In this document: positions 24,264 to 36,175 of the stretch, piece by piece
Position numbering within the stretch: the stretch's first letter is position 1
Layout: each line of letters starts with the position of its first letter
Assembly (NCBI RefSeq): GCF_004134825.1
Contig: NZ_SDPN01000015.1
Location: 29,708 to 93,707 of the forward strand
DNA from: Agromyces albus
GTDB taxonomy: Bacteria; Actinomycetota; Actinomycetes; Actinomycetales; Microbacteriaceae
Direction: 5' to 3'
DNA: 64,000 nt
The notes under the pieces: model-generated
What the model saw: only the letters and a program-made list of their open reading frames with translations
The model's database searches: none
Told to the model about the DNA's origin: nothing
Translations under genes and position numbers: made by a program

Positions 24264-25568
24264 CTACCAGCCCCACCCCGCCGCCGCGGTCGCCGCGTCG
24301 TCGTCACCACCGGCTCGCGACTGCTCACCGCGTGCCTCGCCCCGCTCGCCCCGCTCGCCTCTGCGGCGGACGAGGGTCGCCGGACGCACCGACCCCTTGC
24401 CGAACTTCGCCGTGACCTCGTCGATCGTGCGCTCGGCGTCGCGCCACTCCTCGTCTGGATCCCACAGCATCGCGCCGCTGCCCGACACCTGCAGGTGCTC
24501 GGCGCGCACGCCGATGAGCCGAATGCGCTGCCCGTCGCCGATGAGCTCGGTGAGCGCTTCGGATGCCTCGTCGTAGATGCGGCGCGCGACATCGGTGGGC
24601 TCGGCCAGCGTGCGCGACCGCGTGACCGTGCGGAAGTCGCCGTATCGGAGCTTCAGCACCACGGTGCGGCCGACGAGACCGGCCTTGCGCAGCCGCACAC
24701 CGACGTTGTCGGCGAGACGGAGCAGCTCGCGGCGGATGTCGACGGGATCGGTGAGGTCGTAGCCGAACGTGTTCTCGTGGCCGATGCTCTTCTCGACGCG
24801 AGTCGTGTGCACGTCGCGCGGATCGATGCCGTTCGCGAGCCGCTCGAGCCTCGATGCGAGCGCCGGGCCGACCGCGCGCACGAGTGCGTCGTGCGGCATC
24901 GTGGCGACGTCGCCCACGGTGCGGAGCCCGAGCCTGAGGAGCGACTCCTCGGTGACCCGGCCGACGCCCCACAGCGCCGACACCGGCAGCGGATGCAGGA
25001 AGGCGACCGTGTCGGCGGCCGGTACGACGAGCATGCCGTCGGGCTTCGCGCGACTCGAGGCGACCTTCGCGACGTACTTGGTCGCCGCGACCCCGACAGA
25101 GCAGGTGAGCCCGGTCTCTGCGCGCACGCGCTCACGGATGGTCCACGCGATCTCGGCCGGACTGCCGTGCAGGCGCCTGGCCCCTGACACGTCGAGGAAC
25201 GCCTCGTCGATGGAGAGCGGCTCGACCAGTGGCGTGAGCTGCTCGAAGATCGCCATGACCTGCTTGGAGTACTTCGCGTAGCTCGCGTAGTCACCGCGGA
25301 GCACGATGGCGTTCGGGCAGCGCTGCAACGCGATCGACATGGGCATCGCGGAGTTCACGCCGAATCGACGCGCCTCATAGCTCGCGGCGGCCACGACGCC
25401 GCGACCGGCGGTGCCACCGACGAGCACGGGCTTGCCGCGCAACTCGGGGCGGGTGAGGAGCTCGACCGAGACGAAGAAGGCGTCCATGTCGACGTGCAGG
25501 ATCGGCGTCGCCGAGTCGTCGACGGGACCCGTCGTGACCTGACGCGACGAGCCGTCTTGCTTGCTCAT
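24264..25568 (-). CDS. dinB: DNA polymerase IV (Y-family)
   Basis: Error-prone translesion polymerase of 434 residues. Conserved Y-family elements are HVDMDAFFVSVE (catalytic Asp), VAAASYEARRFGV, EPLSIDEAFLDVSG (catalytic Asp-Glu), the thumb/HhH region ALWGVGRVTEESL, and the little-finger segment (EKSIGHENTFGYDLTD, VVLKLRYGDFRT). The C-terminus is a low-complexity GERGERGEARGE stretch ending AAAGWGW with no QxxLF-type sliding-clamp motif. Leaderless start: TAGGGT, 6 nt, ATG. No LexA box seen upstream. Confidence 0.96.
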   Translation of the reverse strand: MSKQDGSSRQVTTGPVDDSATPILHVDMDAFFVSVELLTRPELRGKPVLVGGTAGRGVVAAASYEARRFGVNSAMPMSIALQRCPNAIVLRGDYASYAKYSKQVMAIFEQLTPLVEPLSIDEAFLDVSGARRLHGSPAEIAWTIRERVRAETGLTCSVGVAATKYVAKVASSRAKPDGMLVVPAADTVAFLHPLPVSALWGVGRVTEESLLRLGLRTVGDVATMPHDALVRAVGPALASRLERLANGIDPRDVHTTRVEKSIGHENTFGYDLTDPVDIRRELLRLADNVGVRLRKAGLVGRTVVLKLRYGDFRTVTRSRTLAEPTDVARRIYDEASEALTELIGDGQRIRLIGVRAEHLQVSGSGAMLWDPDEEWRDAERTIDEVTAKFGKGSVRPATLVRRRGERGERGEARGEQSRAGGDDDAATAAAGWGW

Positions 25569-25574
25569 GCTGCG

Positions 25575-25580
25575 ACCCTA
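25575..25580 (-). promoter_or_regulatory. -10 box TAGGGT for dinB, leaderless
   Basis: Minus-strand TAGGGT lies exactly 6 nt before the dinB ATG at 25568. Confidence 0.5.
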
Positions 25581-25631
25581 ACCCGTGCCGCCGTCATCGA
25601 CCCCTGCATCACGCAGGCACGCTCGCCCTGC

Positions 25632-26288
25632 TCAGAAGCCGAAGTCGCCGCCACCGCCGAAATCGCCACCGCCGAAGTCGCCGAAGCCGCCTCCGCCGTC
25701 GTACCCACCGGCATCGGCACCGGATGCATCCGCCGAACCGGCATCGGCACCGGATGCATCGGCAGCACCGGCGTCGGCACCTGCATCACCGCCCGTGTCG
25801 GCGCCGGCCTCGGCGGACGATGCGTCGGGCAGGAAGGCCTGGGCGATCGCGGAACCCACGACGACGCCGGCGATCGCGCCGAGCATGGAACCGCCGAACA
25901 TCGAGCCGAACGACGGGCCGCCCATGTTCCCGCGGCCGTCGGCGGCGTTCCCGCCGGCGAACGCGCGTTCCATGGTTCCCGGGGAGCGGACCTCGGCGCG
26001 CGTGGCGGCGCGGGCGAGCGCGGACGGCTCGTCGGAGGCGATGCGTTCACCCGGCGGCGCCTGCTCGGCGAGCGTGCGGTAGACCTCGGCGCGCTGCTCA
26101 GGGGTGAGCTTCGCGAACGCCTCGGCGTGCACCGCCTCGATCGATTCGGGCGGAGCTGTACGGAGCAGGTAGCGGTAGCGCTCGATGGCCAGTTCATCCT
26201 CGCTCAGCTGCGGCGCGGGCGGCACTGGCCGCTCGGGCTGTGCAGATCGGTCGTCGGATGCGCCGAACAGGCGGTCCAGGAAGCCCAT
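25632..26288 (-). CDS. Glycine-zipper protein with DASGADAG repeats and GF-rich tail
   Basis: A 218-residue protein. The amphipathic start MGFLDRLFG precedes a charged helical domain (LSEDELAIERYRYLLRTAPP to LTPEQRAEVYRTLAEQAPPG). A glycine-rich hydrophobic segment (GGSMLGAIAGVVVGSAIAQA) follows, which could insert in a membrane or self-associate. An Ala/Asp/Gly repeat and a C-terminus of Gly, Asp and Phe only (GGGGFGDFGGGDFGGGGDFG) complete it. The ATG has AGGA upstream. I do not recognise a family with certainty. Such tails suggest self-association; this is inference. Confidence 0.75.
   Translation of the reverse strand: MGFLDRLFGASDDRSAQPERPVPPAPQLSEDELAIERYRYLLRTAPPESIEAVHAEAFAKLTPEQRAEVYRTLAEQAPPGERIASDEPSALARAATRAEVRSPGTMERAFAGGNAADGRGNMGGPSFGSMFGGSMLGAIAGVVVGSAIAQAFLPDASSAEAGADTGGDAGADAGAADASGADAGSADASGADAGGYDGGGGFGDFGGGDFGGGGDFGF
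25707..25760. repeat. Two perfect 24-nt copies, 30-bp period, within the glycine-rich gene
   Basis: A 24-nt sequence at 25707-25730 recurs at 25737-25760. On the minus strand it encodes the DASGADAG-type repeat. In-frame tandem expansion. Confidence 0.85.
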
Positions 26289-26319
26289 GATGTCCTCTTC
26301 ACTCGTTGTCGGGACGCCC

Positions 26320-26325
26320 AATATA
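26320..26325 (-). promoter_or_regulatory. Possible -10 box TATATT
   Basis: TATATT lies 31 nt upstream of the start at 26288. It is the most AT-rich hexamer in this divergent region. Confidence 0.35.
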
Positions 26326-26427
26326 CGGTTGCGAGCATTGAGCCGACTGTGAGTCCGTGTCGCCGCCTCCCTGCATCGTGTTCGTGCCAGACTTGCAGTA
26401 GGCAAGCCAAGTCACGCCGGAGGAGCC

Positions 26428-27726
26428 GTGAGCGAGTCGAGCGCAGCGTATCCCGCGGGCCTCGTCCCCGGTGCGGCTACCCGTGATCCAGTCATGGACC
26501 TCGTTCGAGTGCTCTGCGTCGCCGTCGTGGTCGTTGGCCACATGTTCATGGTCGGCGCGATGGTGGTTCCCGGTCGCGGCCTCGTCGTCGAGCGGCCCCT
26601 GCTCGAGACGGACTGGATCGGCCCGGTGTCGTGGATCGCCCAGATCATGCCGCTGTTCTTCGTCGTCGGCGGCTTCGCCGGGATCGGCGCGTGGCGCCGC
26701 TTGGCGGCCTCTGGCGGAACCGCGGCCGACTACATCCGCTCACGCATTCTCAGGCTCGCGCGCCCGTCGATCGCCCTGTTCGCCGCGCTCGCGATCGGAG
26801 TGCTCGTGATGCACCTCACGGGCGTGGACCCCGCTGCCATTCGTCTCATCGGCCTCGGCATCTCGTCGCCGCTCTGGTTCCTCGCGGCCTACGCGTTCGC
26901 GCAGGCCTATCTCCCGGGGCTCGCGACCCTCCATGCTCAGGCTCCCTGGCGGACGCTTGCCGCCCTGGCAACGGGCGCCGTGCTCTGCGATGTCCTGCGA
27001 TTCGCCACCGGCATCGAGGCGCTCGGCCTCCTCGATATGACGTTCGTCTGGCTGTTCGCGCAGCAGTTGGGGTTCTGGATCGCCGACGGATGGTTCCGCG
27101 CCAGATCCCGCGCCACGGTCGCCGCACTCGGGGCCGGCGCGTACCTGCTACTCTTCGGCCTCGTCGCCGTCGGATACCCCGGCAACATGCTCGACAACCT
27201 CTATCCGCCGACCTTCGCGATCGTCGCTCTCGCCGTCGGACAGACCTGTCTGATGGTGCTCGCGTATCCGGCACTGGAACGTCTCACCGCCGTGCGGCCG
27301 CTGCGGTTCGTCGTGGCGACGGTCGGCTCGCGCCTGATGACGATCTATCTGTGGCACCTGCCGGTGCTCGCGCTCATCGTCGGCCTCCTGCTGCTCACGC
27401 CAGTGCCGACCCCGGCATCCGGTTCTGCCGAGTGGTGGCTCACGAGGCCGCTGATCTTCGTCGTCATGGTCGGTGTGCTCATCGTGATCGCGTGGCTGCT
27501 CGGCGGGTTGGAACGCGCCTCATCCGCCCCTGTTCACGGCGCATCGGATGTTTCGACCGGGCTCGCGGCCGGACTCATGGTGATCCCGTCGTTCAGCGTG
27601 ATCGTGTTCGGACTCCCCTTCGCGGTCGCGGCATCGAGCGCGCTCGTGCTCGGCGCGGCCGTGCTGCTTCTGAGTCCACACCGCGCGAGCCTGCGCGAGC
27701 GCGGCCCGAGCGCCGTGACTCCATAG
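26428..27726 (+). CDS. Membrane acyltransferase, AT3/OafA-like family
   Basis: A 432-residue integral membrane protein with about ten helices. The N-terminal RDPVMDLVRVLCVAVVVVGH contains the conserved R-x(6-10)-H pattern of acyltransferase-3 proteins, and PLFFVVGGFAG and a later MTIYLWHLPVLALI match the family. It probably moves an acyl group onto a cell-surface glycan or lipid; the substrate is unknown. The GTG at 26428 follows CGGAGGAG. Convergent with gatB. Confidence 0.85.
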   Translation: MSESSAAYPAGLVPGAATRDPVMDLVRVLCVAVVVVGHMFMVGAMVVPGRGLVVERPLLETDWIGPVSWIAQIMPLFFVVGGFAGIGAWRRLAASGGTAADYIRSRILRLARPSIALFAALAIGVLVMHLTGVDPAAIRLIGLGISSPLWFLAAYAFAQAYLPGLATLHAQAPWRTLAALATGAVLCDVLRFATGIEALGLLDMTFVWLFAQQLGFWIADGWFRARSRATVAALGAGAYLLLFGLVAVGYPGNMLDNLYPPTFAIVALAVGQTCLMVLAYPALERLTAVRPLRFVVATVGSRLMTIYLWHLPVLALIVGLLLLTPVPTPASGSAEWWLTRPLIFVVMVGVLIVIAWLLGGLERASSAPVHGASDVSTGLAAGLMVIPSFSVIVFGLPFAVAASSALVLGAAVLLLSPHRASLRERGPSAVTP

Positions 27727-27783
27727 AGCACGGTTGCGAATCGCTCTCCGCCGCGGAATGCGTCGGAACGCTCGCGCGTCGTG

Positions 27784-29298
27784 TCAGCTCTGGGCGCGCT
27801 CCAGCACGAGTTCACGCACGCGCGCGGCATCCGCCTTGCCGTGCATCGCCTTCATGACCGCGCCGATGACGGCGCCCGCAGCTTGCACCTTGCCGTCGCG
27901 GATCTTCGCGAGCACATCGGGCTGGGAGGCGAGCGCGTCGTCGATCGCGGAGATGAGCGCGCCGTCGTCGGACACGACGGCCAGGCCGCGTGCGTCGACG
28001 ATCTGTTGTGGCGAGCCCTCACCGACGGCGACACCCTCGAGCACCTGGCGGGCGAGCCGGTCGGTGAGCACTCCGGACTCGATGAGCGCTGCGAGCTCGG
28101 CGACCTGTGCGGGCGTCGCGAGTTCGGCTGCGTCTCGACCCTCGGCGTTCGCGACGCGCGTGAGCTCGCCGGTCCACCACTTTCGAGCGGCAGCAGGCGA
28201 GGCGCCGGCCGCGATCGTCTCGGTCACCTCGGCGAGGAGTCCGCCGTTCACGACGTCCTTGAACTCGAGGTCGGTGAAGCCCCACTCGTCTTTCAGACGC
28301 CGGCGTCGCGCGGCGGGCGGCTCGGGGAGCGATGCCCGGAGCTCCTCGATGAGTTCGCGCGTCGGCACGACGGGGAGCAGGTCGGGCTCGGGGAAGTAGC
28401 GGTAGTCGTCGGCGTCGGACTTGGGTCGGCCCGCGCTCGTCGTTCCGGTGTCTTCATGCCAGTGGCGCGTCTCCTGGATGATGGCGCCGCCCTTGGCGAG
28501 GATCGCCGCCTGGCGCTGGATCTCGTACCGCACGGCACGCTCGACCGACCGCATCGAGTTGACGTTCTTCGTCTCGGTGCGCGTGCCGAGCTTCTCCTGG
28601 CCGCGAGGACGCAGCGAGACGTTCGCATCGCAGCGCAGGTTGCCGCGTTCCATGCGGGCCTCGGAGATGCCGAGCGAGCGCACGATGTCGCGGATCGTCG
28701 CCACATAGGCACGCGCGAGAGCGGGGGCATCCGCCTCTGCGCCGATGATCGGCCGCGTGACGATCTCGACGAGGGGAACGCCGGCGCGGTTGTAGTCGAC
28801 GAGCGAGTACTCTGCACCCTGGATGCGGCCGGTCGACCCGCCCACGTGCGTGAGCTTGCCCGCGTCTTCCTCCATGTGCGCGCGCTCGATCGGCACCGTG
28901 AAGCTGCGGCCGTTCTCGAGCTCCACCTCGACCGAGCCGTCGAACGCGATCGGCTCGTCGTATTGCGAGATCTGGTAGTTCTTCGCGAGGTCGGGGTAGA
29001 AGTAGTTCTTGCGCGCGAATCGGCTCGACGGCGCGATCTCGCACCCGAGCGCGAGCCCGAGGCTGATCGAGTAGCGCACCGCTTGGCCGTTGACGACCGG
29101 GAGCGAGCCCGGGAGCCCGAGGCACACCGGCGTGATGAGCGTGTTCGGGTCGGCGATGTGGAACTCCGCGTTGGCGGGGTTCGGCGCGGCCGAGAACATC
29201 TTCGTCTTGGTGTTCAGCTCGACGTGCACCTCGAGGCCGATGACCGGCTCGAATCGTTCGAGCGCGGCGTCGAAGTCCATCAGTTCAGCACGCGCCAT
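27784..29298 (-). CDS. gatB: Aspartyl/glutamyl-tRNA amidotransferase subunit B
   Basis: Subunit B of the GatCAB complex, which converts Glu-tRNA(Gln) or Asp-tRNA(Asn) to the amidated form. The 504 residues begin with the catalytic cradle domain ([50 protein letters not shown]). They end with the helical and YqeY/GatB tail domain ([27 protein letters not shown]) that binds tRNA. Its ATG overlaps the gatA stop in an ATGA, so gatC-gatA-gatB are translationally coupled. Confidence 0.97.
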   Translation of the reverse strand: MARAELMDFDAALERFEPVIGLEVHVELNTKTKMFSAAPNPANAEFHIADPNTLITPVCLGLPGSLPVVNGQAVRYSISLGLALGCEIAPSSRFARKNYFYPDLAKNYQISQYDEPIAFDGSVEVELENGRSFTVPIERAHMEEDAGKLTHVGGSTGRIQGAEYSLVDYNRAGVPLVEIVTRPIIGAEADAPALARAYVATIRDIVRSLGISEARMERGNLRCDANVSLRPRGQEKLGTRTETKNVNSMRSVERAVRYEIQRQAAILAKGGAIIQETRHWHEDTGTTSAGRPKSDADDYRYFPEPDLLPVVPTRELIEELRASLPEPPAARRRRLKDEWGFTDLEFKDVVNGGLLAEVTETIAAGASPAAARKWWTGELTRVANAEGRDAAELATPAQVAELAALIESGVLTDRLARQVLEGVAVGEGSPQQIVDARGLAVVSDDGALISAIDDALASQPDVLAKIRDGKVQAAGAVIGAVMKAMHGKADAARVRELVLERAQS

Positions 29299-30833
29299 CA
29301 GAGTGCGCCCTCCTCGGTCGCAAAGAGCTCATGTCGGGAGAGGTCGGGCGCACGGTCGAGCAGCGGCCCGCCCCATTCGGCGAGCAGCAACTGCTCGAGC
29401 GCGCCGCCCACGTTGTAGAGTCGCGCATCCTCCCGCGCAGGAGCGAGGAACTGGATGCCGACGGGCAATCCGTCTTCGGGGGCGAGGCCGACGGGCAGCG
29501 AGATGCCGGGCACGCCGGCGAGGTTCGCGGGAATCGTGGCGACGTCGTTCAGGTACATCGCGAGGGGGTCGTCGAGCTTCTCGCCGAGCTTGAACGCCGT
29601 GGTCGGCGCGGTCGGCGTGGCGAGCACGTCGACGGTCGTGAACGCAGCGTCGAAGTCGCGCTGCACGAGCGTTCGCACCTTCTGGGCGCTGCCGTAGTAC
29701 GCGTCGTAGTACCCGGCCGAGAGCGCGTAGGTGCCGAGGATGATGCGTCGCTTGACCTCGGGGCCGAAGCCGGCCTCGCGCGTGGCGGCCATGACCTGCT
29801 CGACCGTGCCGCCGCCGTCGGGCGTGACCCGCAGGCCGAACCGCACGGAGTCGAACTTCGCGAGGTTCGACGAGGCCTCGGCGGGCATGATCAGGTAGTA
29901 GGCGGCGACCGCGTACTCGAAGTGCGGCGCGCTCACCTCGACGATCTCGGCTCCGTTGCGCTCGAGCAACTCGAGCGCCTCGTGGAAGCGCGAGCGCACG
30001 CCGGCCTGGAAGCCCTCGGAGTCGAGCTGCTTCACGACGCCGATGCGCAGGCCGGAGACATCCGCTCGCCTGACGGCCTCGGCCATCGACGGCCACGGCT
30101 CGGGAATCGACGTGGAGTCGAGCGGGTCGTATCCGCCGATGATGTCGTGCAGGAGTGCCGAGTCGAGCACCGTGCGTGAGACGGGGCCGACCTGGTCGAG
30201 CGACGAGGCGAGGGCGATCGAGCCGTAGCGGCTGACCCCTCCGTACGTGGGCTTCACGCCGACGGTGCCCGTGACGTGGGCGGGCTGGCGGATGGAGCCG
30301 CCGGTGTCGCTGCCGAGCGCGATGGGCGCTTCGAAGGCTGCGACGGCTGCCGCGGAGCCGCCGCCCGAGCCGCCGGGGATGCGCTCGAGGTCCCACGGGT
30401 TGTGGGTGGGACCGTAGGCGGAGTGCTCGGTCGACGAGCCCATCGCGAACTCGTCCATGTTGGTCTTGCCGAGGGGCACGAGACCCGCGTCGCGCACGCG
30501 CTGCACGGGCGTCGCGTCGTAGGGCGGGATCCAGCCCTCGAGGATACGGGAGCCGCTCGTCGACGGCATGCCCTTCGTGACGAGCACGTCTTTGATCGCG
30601 ATCGGCACGCCTGCGAGCGGACCGAAGGCCTCGCCGGCGGCACGGCGGCGGTCGAGGTCGGCGGCGGTCTCGATGGCCCGCTCCCCCTCGACGTGGAGGA
30701 AGGCGTGCACGGCTCCGTCGACGGCGGCGATGCGGTCGAGGTGGGCTCGCGTCGCCTCGACGGACGACACGTCGCCCGCGGCGATGCGCGCGCCGAGCTC
30801 GGCGGCCGTGAGCCGGATGAGGTGCTCGCTCAC
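29298..30833 (-). CDS. gatA: Aspartyl/glutamyl-tRNA amidotransferase subunit A
   Basis: Glutaminase subunit that releases ammonia for GatB. The 511-residue amidase-signature protein has the Ser-Ser-Lys triad: Lys in [10 protein letters not shown], the Gly/Ser-rich stretch [17 protein letters not shown] and the nucleophile region [12 protein letters not shown]. The GTG at 30833 is chosen over longer in-frame options because it overlaps the gatC stop (GTGA). Length is close to the family norm. Confidence 0.97.
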   Translation of the reverse strand: MSEHLIRLTAAELGARIAAGDVSSVEATRAHLDRIAAVDGAVHAFLHVEGERAIETAADLDRRRAAGEAFGPLAGVPIAIKDVLVTKGMPSTSGSRILEGWIPPYDATPVQRVRDAGLVPLGKTNMDEFAMGSSTEHSAYGPTHNPWDLERIPGGSGGGSAAAVAAFEAPIALGSDTGGSIRQPAHVTGTVGVKPTYGGVSRYGSIALASSLDQVGPVSRTVLDSALLHDIIGGYDPLDSTSIPEPWPSMAEAVRRADVSGLRIGVVKQLDSEGFQAGVRSRFHEALELLERNGAEIVEVSAPHFEYAVAAYYLIMPAEASSNLAKFDSVRFGLRVTPDGGGTVEQVMAATREAGFGPEVKRRIILGTYALSAGYYDAYYGSAQKVRTLVQRDFDAAFTTVDVLATPTAPTTAFKLGEKLDDPLAMYLNDVATIPANLAGVPGISLPVGLAPEDGLPVGIQFLAPAREDARLYNVGGALEQLLLAEWGGPLLDRAPDLSRHELFATEEGAL

Positions 30834-31129
30834 TGCTCCTCCCCCAGGATCGCCGAGACCACGAAGCGGCTTCCATCGGACTCGGGCGCACCCGAGAGGG
30901 CCTCGTCGACCGTGAGGGTGTGCCCCACGACATCGTCGCGGAACACGTTCTGCAACGGAATCGGGTGATTCGTCGGCGGCACGTCGGGGGTGGCGACCTC
31001 GCTCACCTGTTCGACGGCGTGCATGATCTGCACGAGCTCCTTCGTGAGGTGCTCGATCTCTTCGTCGGTGAGCGCGATGCGCGCGAGGTTCGCGAGATGC
31101 GCGACCTGCTCCGCATTGATTTCGGACAT
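30830..31129 (-). CDS. gatC: Aspartyl/glutamyl-tRNA amidotransferase subunit C
   Basis: A 99-residue helical subunit that stabilises GatA. It opens [20 protein letters not shown] and carries [20 protein letters not shown] and the C-terminal NVFRDDVVG that are typical of GatC. The ATG at 31129 has GGAG upstream. It is the first gene of the operon gatCAB. Confidence 0.95.
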   Translation of the reverse strand: MSEINAEQVAHLANLARIALTDEEIEHLTKELVQIMHAVEQVSEVATPDVPPTNHPIPLQNVFRDDVVGHTLTVDEALSGAPESDGSRFVVSAILGEEQ

Positions 31130-31161
31130 GCTGCTCCGTCGGTTCGGGATGGGATGCACCG

Positions 31162-31167
31162 ATTCTA
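31162..31167 (-). promoter_or_regulatory. -10 box TAGAAT for gatCAB
   Basis: TAGAAT on the minus strand lies at the 3' end of the upstream phosphoesterase gene and gives a leader of about 26 nt with a GGAG site. Confidence 0.4.
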
Positions 31168-32940
31168 TCGGGGCGCGCCGAAGAGGCCTTCGCCGTGCCG
31201 ATGGAGCAGTTCGTAGGCCTCGCCGTACGTCTCGGGCTCGGGGGTGCCCGGCGCATATCGCGCGAGCAGCAGGCCGACGAGCCCGCGGGCGGGCGGGCTC
31301 AGCGGCTTGTCCTTGTGGGCGTGGCCGGGGTGGGGCGCTGCGGCCTGCGGATTCGGCGGCAGGTACTGCGGGGTGGTCGTGGGCCAGGTGACCGGATGCC
31401 TCGGGGCATCGAGGTTGATCGCAGCGAACAGGTCGTTCGCACCCTCGTCGCGCCGCGTGAGCGGCTTCAGTCCGTGCAGCCTGCTGAGGGTCGAGATGAC
31501 CGCGGCATGGTGGAGTTCGTCGTGCACGATCGTGCCCGCCCGCGTGTAGGCGGAGACGGCGATGGCCGGCACGCGGCATCCGAGCCGGTCGAAGGTGAAG
31601 CCCATCTCACCGGCGACGCCGTCGTCGGGCGGCGTCGCGGCCGGCGGTGCGACGTGGTCGTAGCATCCGCCGTGCTCGTCGAAGGTGATGAGGAGCAGGG
31701 TGTTCAGGGCGTTGGAGCCGCTCGACGAGGCACTGGCCCTGACCGACGAGTAGATCTCGTGGATGAGGGCCTCGCCCGCGCGAACGTCGGAGATCGCGCT
31801 GTCGATGACCTCCTGCCCGTCGACATCGCTCTCTTTCAGCTTGCCGACCGGCGGGTGGAAGTCGTTGTGGTTGTAGATCATCCGCGGCTCGATGAACGCG
31901 TAGGCCGGCAGTGTTCCGTTCCCCACGTCGGCGTAGAACTGCTGCATCGTCGCGAAGCGCTCGGTGCGCCAGTACTGCTCGAGCACGGGCGCGTGCAGCA
32001 CCCCGGTGAACGAGACGAGCTGGATCTCGTCGAAGTAGATGCGCCAGCTGATGCCCGCCTCTTCGAGCCGGTTGAAGATCGTCGGCGCCTCGGGTGCATC
32101 GAGCCACTTGTCGTAGCCGCCGCCGTGCTTGTTCGTGACGAACCCGTGCGAGGTCGATGCGTGGAAGAACGAGCGGTTGCAGAAGGTCTGCGAGGGCACG
32201 GCGCAGAACCAGCTGTCGAAGACGGCGAACTCGCGCGCGAGCGTGGAGAGCACGGGGAGCATCTCGGGTGAGAACGATCCCATGATCTGCCGTGCTTCGG
32301 CAGGGTCGGGCTGGACGCCCTTCTTCAGCCGCGCGTAGTTCACGTGATAGTCGGTGAGGAATCCGTCCATCGTGGGCGAGCTCCCGGACTTCGGCGCGTT
32401 GTACGGCGCCGCCATGTGCTCGACGAAGAGCTCGGCGTTCGTGACGGGGTCGATCGTGCCGAAGAGCTGCGTATTGACGTGAGGGAACTCCTCACCAGGA
32501 TCGGGATCGGGTCGTCCCATGATCTCGTCGGTCGCGCCTTCGTAGACGTGAGCCGCCACGTGCGTGCCGTCGGGGGCGGTGTTGCCGTAGTCACCGAACG
32601 CGAGCCCGTCGAAGCGGCGCCCGTCGGTGAGGTCGTCGCTCGAGTAGAGCCAACCGAGGAGATTGTCGAACGAGCGGTTCTCGCCCATCACGACGATGAG
32701 ATGGTCGAACCCCGCCTCGACCCTCGGGCTCAGCGGCGTGAAGTCGGCGACGCCGTCGGCGAACCCCAGCGAGTGCCCGATCGCACCGCCGATCGCGGCG
32801 CCCGCGCCGCCGCCGACGACGGCCCCGGCAGCGGCGACCCCGCCGAACCTGAGGAAGTCGCGCCTCGTCGAGCCGCCCGACGAGCCGTCGGGCTCGTGCT
32901 CGCCTCCCTGGTCAGGGTCGCGCTCGTCGCTCGATGCCAT
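31165..32940 (-). CDS. Phosphoesterase family protein (phospholipase C / acid phosphatase type), Tat-exported
   Basis: A 591-residue PF04185 phosphoesterase. A twin-arginine signal is seen in [20 protein letters not shown], followed by a Gly/Ala-rich hydrophobic stretch. Active-site elements include [15 protein letters not shown] near the start of the mature domain and the metal-site region [19 protein letters not shown]. The substrate could be phospholipid or another phosphoester. The ATG at 32940 is preceded by GGGGG; a GTG 21 nt upstream (32961) is a possible longer start and falls in a tandem repeat. The C-terminal 100 residues are Pro/Ala-rich. Confidence 0.9.
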   Translation of the reverse strand: MASSDERDPDQGGEHEPDGSSGGSTRRDFLRFGGVAAAGAVVGGGAGAAIGGAIGHSLGFADGVADFTPLSPRVEAGFDHLIVVMGENRSFDNLLGWLYSSDDLTDGRRFDGLAFGDYGNTAPDGTHVAAHVYEGATDEIMGRPDPDPGEEFPHVNTQLFGTIDPVTNAELFVEHMAAPYNAPKSGSSPTMDGFLTDYHVNYARLKKGVQPDPAEARQIMGSFSPEMLPVLSTLAREFAVFDSWFCAVPSQTFCNRSFFHASTSHGFVTNKHGGGYDKWLDAPEAPTIFNRLEEAGISWRIYFDEIQLVSFTGVLHAPVLEQYWRTERFATMQQFYADVGNGTLPAYAFIEPRMIYNHNDFHPPVGKLKESDVDGQEVIDSAISDVRAGEALIHEIYSSVRASASSSGSNALNTLLLITFDEHGGCYDHVAPPAATPPDDGVAGEMGFTFDRLGCRVPAIAVSAYTRAGTIVHDELHHAAVISTLSRLHGLKPLTRRDEGANDLFAAINLDAPRHPVTWPTTTPQYLPPNPQAAAPHPGHAHKDKPLSPPARGLVGLLLARYAPGTPEPETYGEAYELLHRHGEGLFGAPR

Positions 32941-32955
32941 GTGCCCCCACGCCTC

Positions 32956-35259
<2,304 letters not shown>

Positions 35260-35264
35260 GGGAG

Positions 35265-35293
35265 GACCCCCGACGGCTGCGCCATCGGGGGTC
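35265..35293 (-). terminator. Strong hairpin after the membrane protein gene
   Basis: Arms of 13 positions (one mismatch) and a 3-nt loop, rich in GC (GACCCCCGA / TCGGGGGTC). It lies between the stop of the gene ending at 35313 and the ligA promoter. No T-run, as usual for actinobacterial terminators. Confidence 0.65.
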
Positions 35294-35312
35294 TCGCCGC
35301 ATCGTGCTCCTG

Positions 35313-36014
35313 CTAGACGACGACCCCGGCGCTGTCGACCTTGCGGTGGTATCTCGTGCCCGCGACGCCGCCGAGAATGGCCCCGCCGAGGCTCGCGATC
35401 GCGACGACGATCGCGGTGATGATGCTCGCGGTGGTCAGCTCCCCCTCGCTCACGGGGATGCGCGGGGCGGCGTCGAGGTCACCCAGGATGTCGAACTGGC
35501 TGCCGGCCGCCAACGTGAGCAGGGCCGCGACGACCGCGATCACGAGCGCCCACACCCATACGGCGACTCCCTGCCTGACGCCGTTGAACCGGGCCATCCG
35601 GCCGGCCACGTAGCCGCCGCACCAGTAGGCGACGAACACGATGACGAGCAGGACGACGCCGCCCACCCATCCGACCATCTCGGGGTTCTGGGTGGCTTCC
35701 TCTGCGGCCGCTTCGGGATCCTGGAGGATGCCGAGGCCGATCGCCGCGCTCGTCGCGGCGACGAGCGCCGTCAGGATCACCGCCATACCGGTCGCGGTCA
35801 GCCAGCCGAAGAAGGCCGAGCCGATCTTGACACCGCCGAACTGCTCGCGCTGGCGATCGACGACATCGTCCCTGACATCGGCCCGTTCCGCGGGGATCGT
35901 CCTCGGATCACGAGCTGCCGCGTCGGCCGAGTCCGTGTACAGCTCGGGGGGCAGGTCTGCCGGCCGATCTGCGGGCCGGTCATAGCGCTCGTCCGGGTCT
36001 CTTGGAATGGTCAT
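35313..36014 (-). CDS. Hypothetical membrane protein, 233 aa
   Basis: A polar N-terminus of about 65 residues, rich in Asp/Arg/Pro (RPADRPADLPPELYTDSADA), precedes four predicted helices (about 70-95, 115-135, 150-170 and 200-220). The segment ending YHRKVDSAGVVV is cytoplasmic or extracytoplasmic; topology is not certain. No family recognised. The ATG at 36014 is preceded by GGGGGA. Followed by a strong hairpin terminator, so it is monocistronic. Confidence 0.75.
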   Translation of the reverse strand: MTIPRDPDERYDRPADRPADLPPELYTDSADAAARDPRTIPAERADVRDDVVDRQREQFGGVKIGSAFFGWLTATGMAVILTALVAATSAAIGLGILQDPEAAAEEATQNPEMVGWVGGVVLLVIVFVAYWCGGYVAGRMARFNGVRQGVAVWVWALVIAVVAALLTLAAGSQFDILGDLDAAPRIPVSEGELTTASIITAIVVAIASLGGAILGGVAGTRYHRKVDSAGVVV

Positions 36015-36068
36015 GGCGATTCCCCCTTCAGGCGCCGCCTGATTCGCGCTCCTCCGCGGCGCACAACG

Positions 36069-36074
36069 AATCTA
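36069..36074 (-). promoter_or_regulatory. Possible -10 box TAGATT
   Basis: TAGATT on the minus strand about 55 nt before the membrane protein ATG at 36014. Confidence 0.3.
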
Positions 36075-36135
36075 CGCGCGCCGGCACGGGGCCGCAGGGC
36101 CCTTGACAGGCGGCCGATCGGCACCTCTCGCGGAG

Positions 36136-36169
36136 GGTACGTGAGGCAGAGCGGTACGTCAGGCGGAGG
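36136..36169. repeat. 17-bp imperfect tandem repeat downstream of mnmA
   Basis: GGTACGTGAGGCAGAGC and GGTACGTCAGGCGGAGG match at 14 of 17 positions, directly adjacent and just past the mnmA stop. Confidence 0.8.
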
Positions 36170-36175
36170 GCTGCG

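Noticed and set aside
25707..25760. Regular 30-bp spaced repeat as a CRISPR-like array
   Set aside because: Only two copies, period divisible by three, in frame inside a protein gene, no spacers of unique sequence and no cas genes.
36103..36108. Perfect TTGACA on the plus strand
   Set aside because: No -10 hexamer at 16-18 bp spacing and no plus-strand gene follows; it lies between two minus-strand genes.
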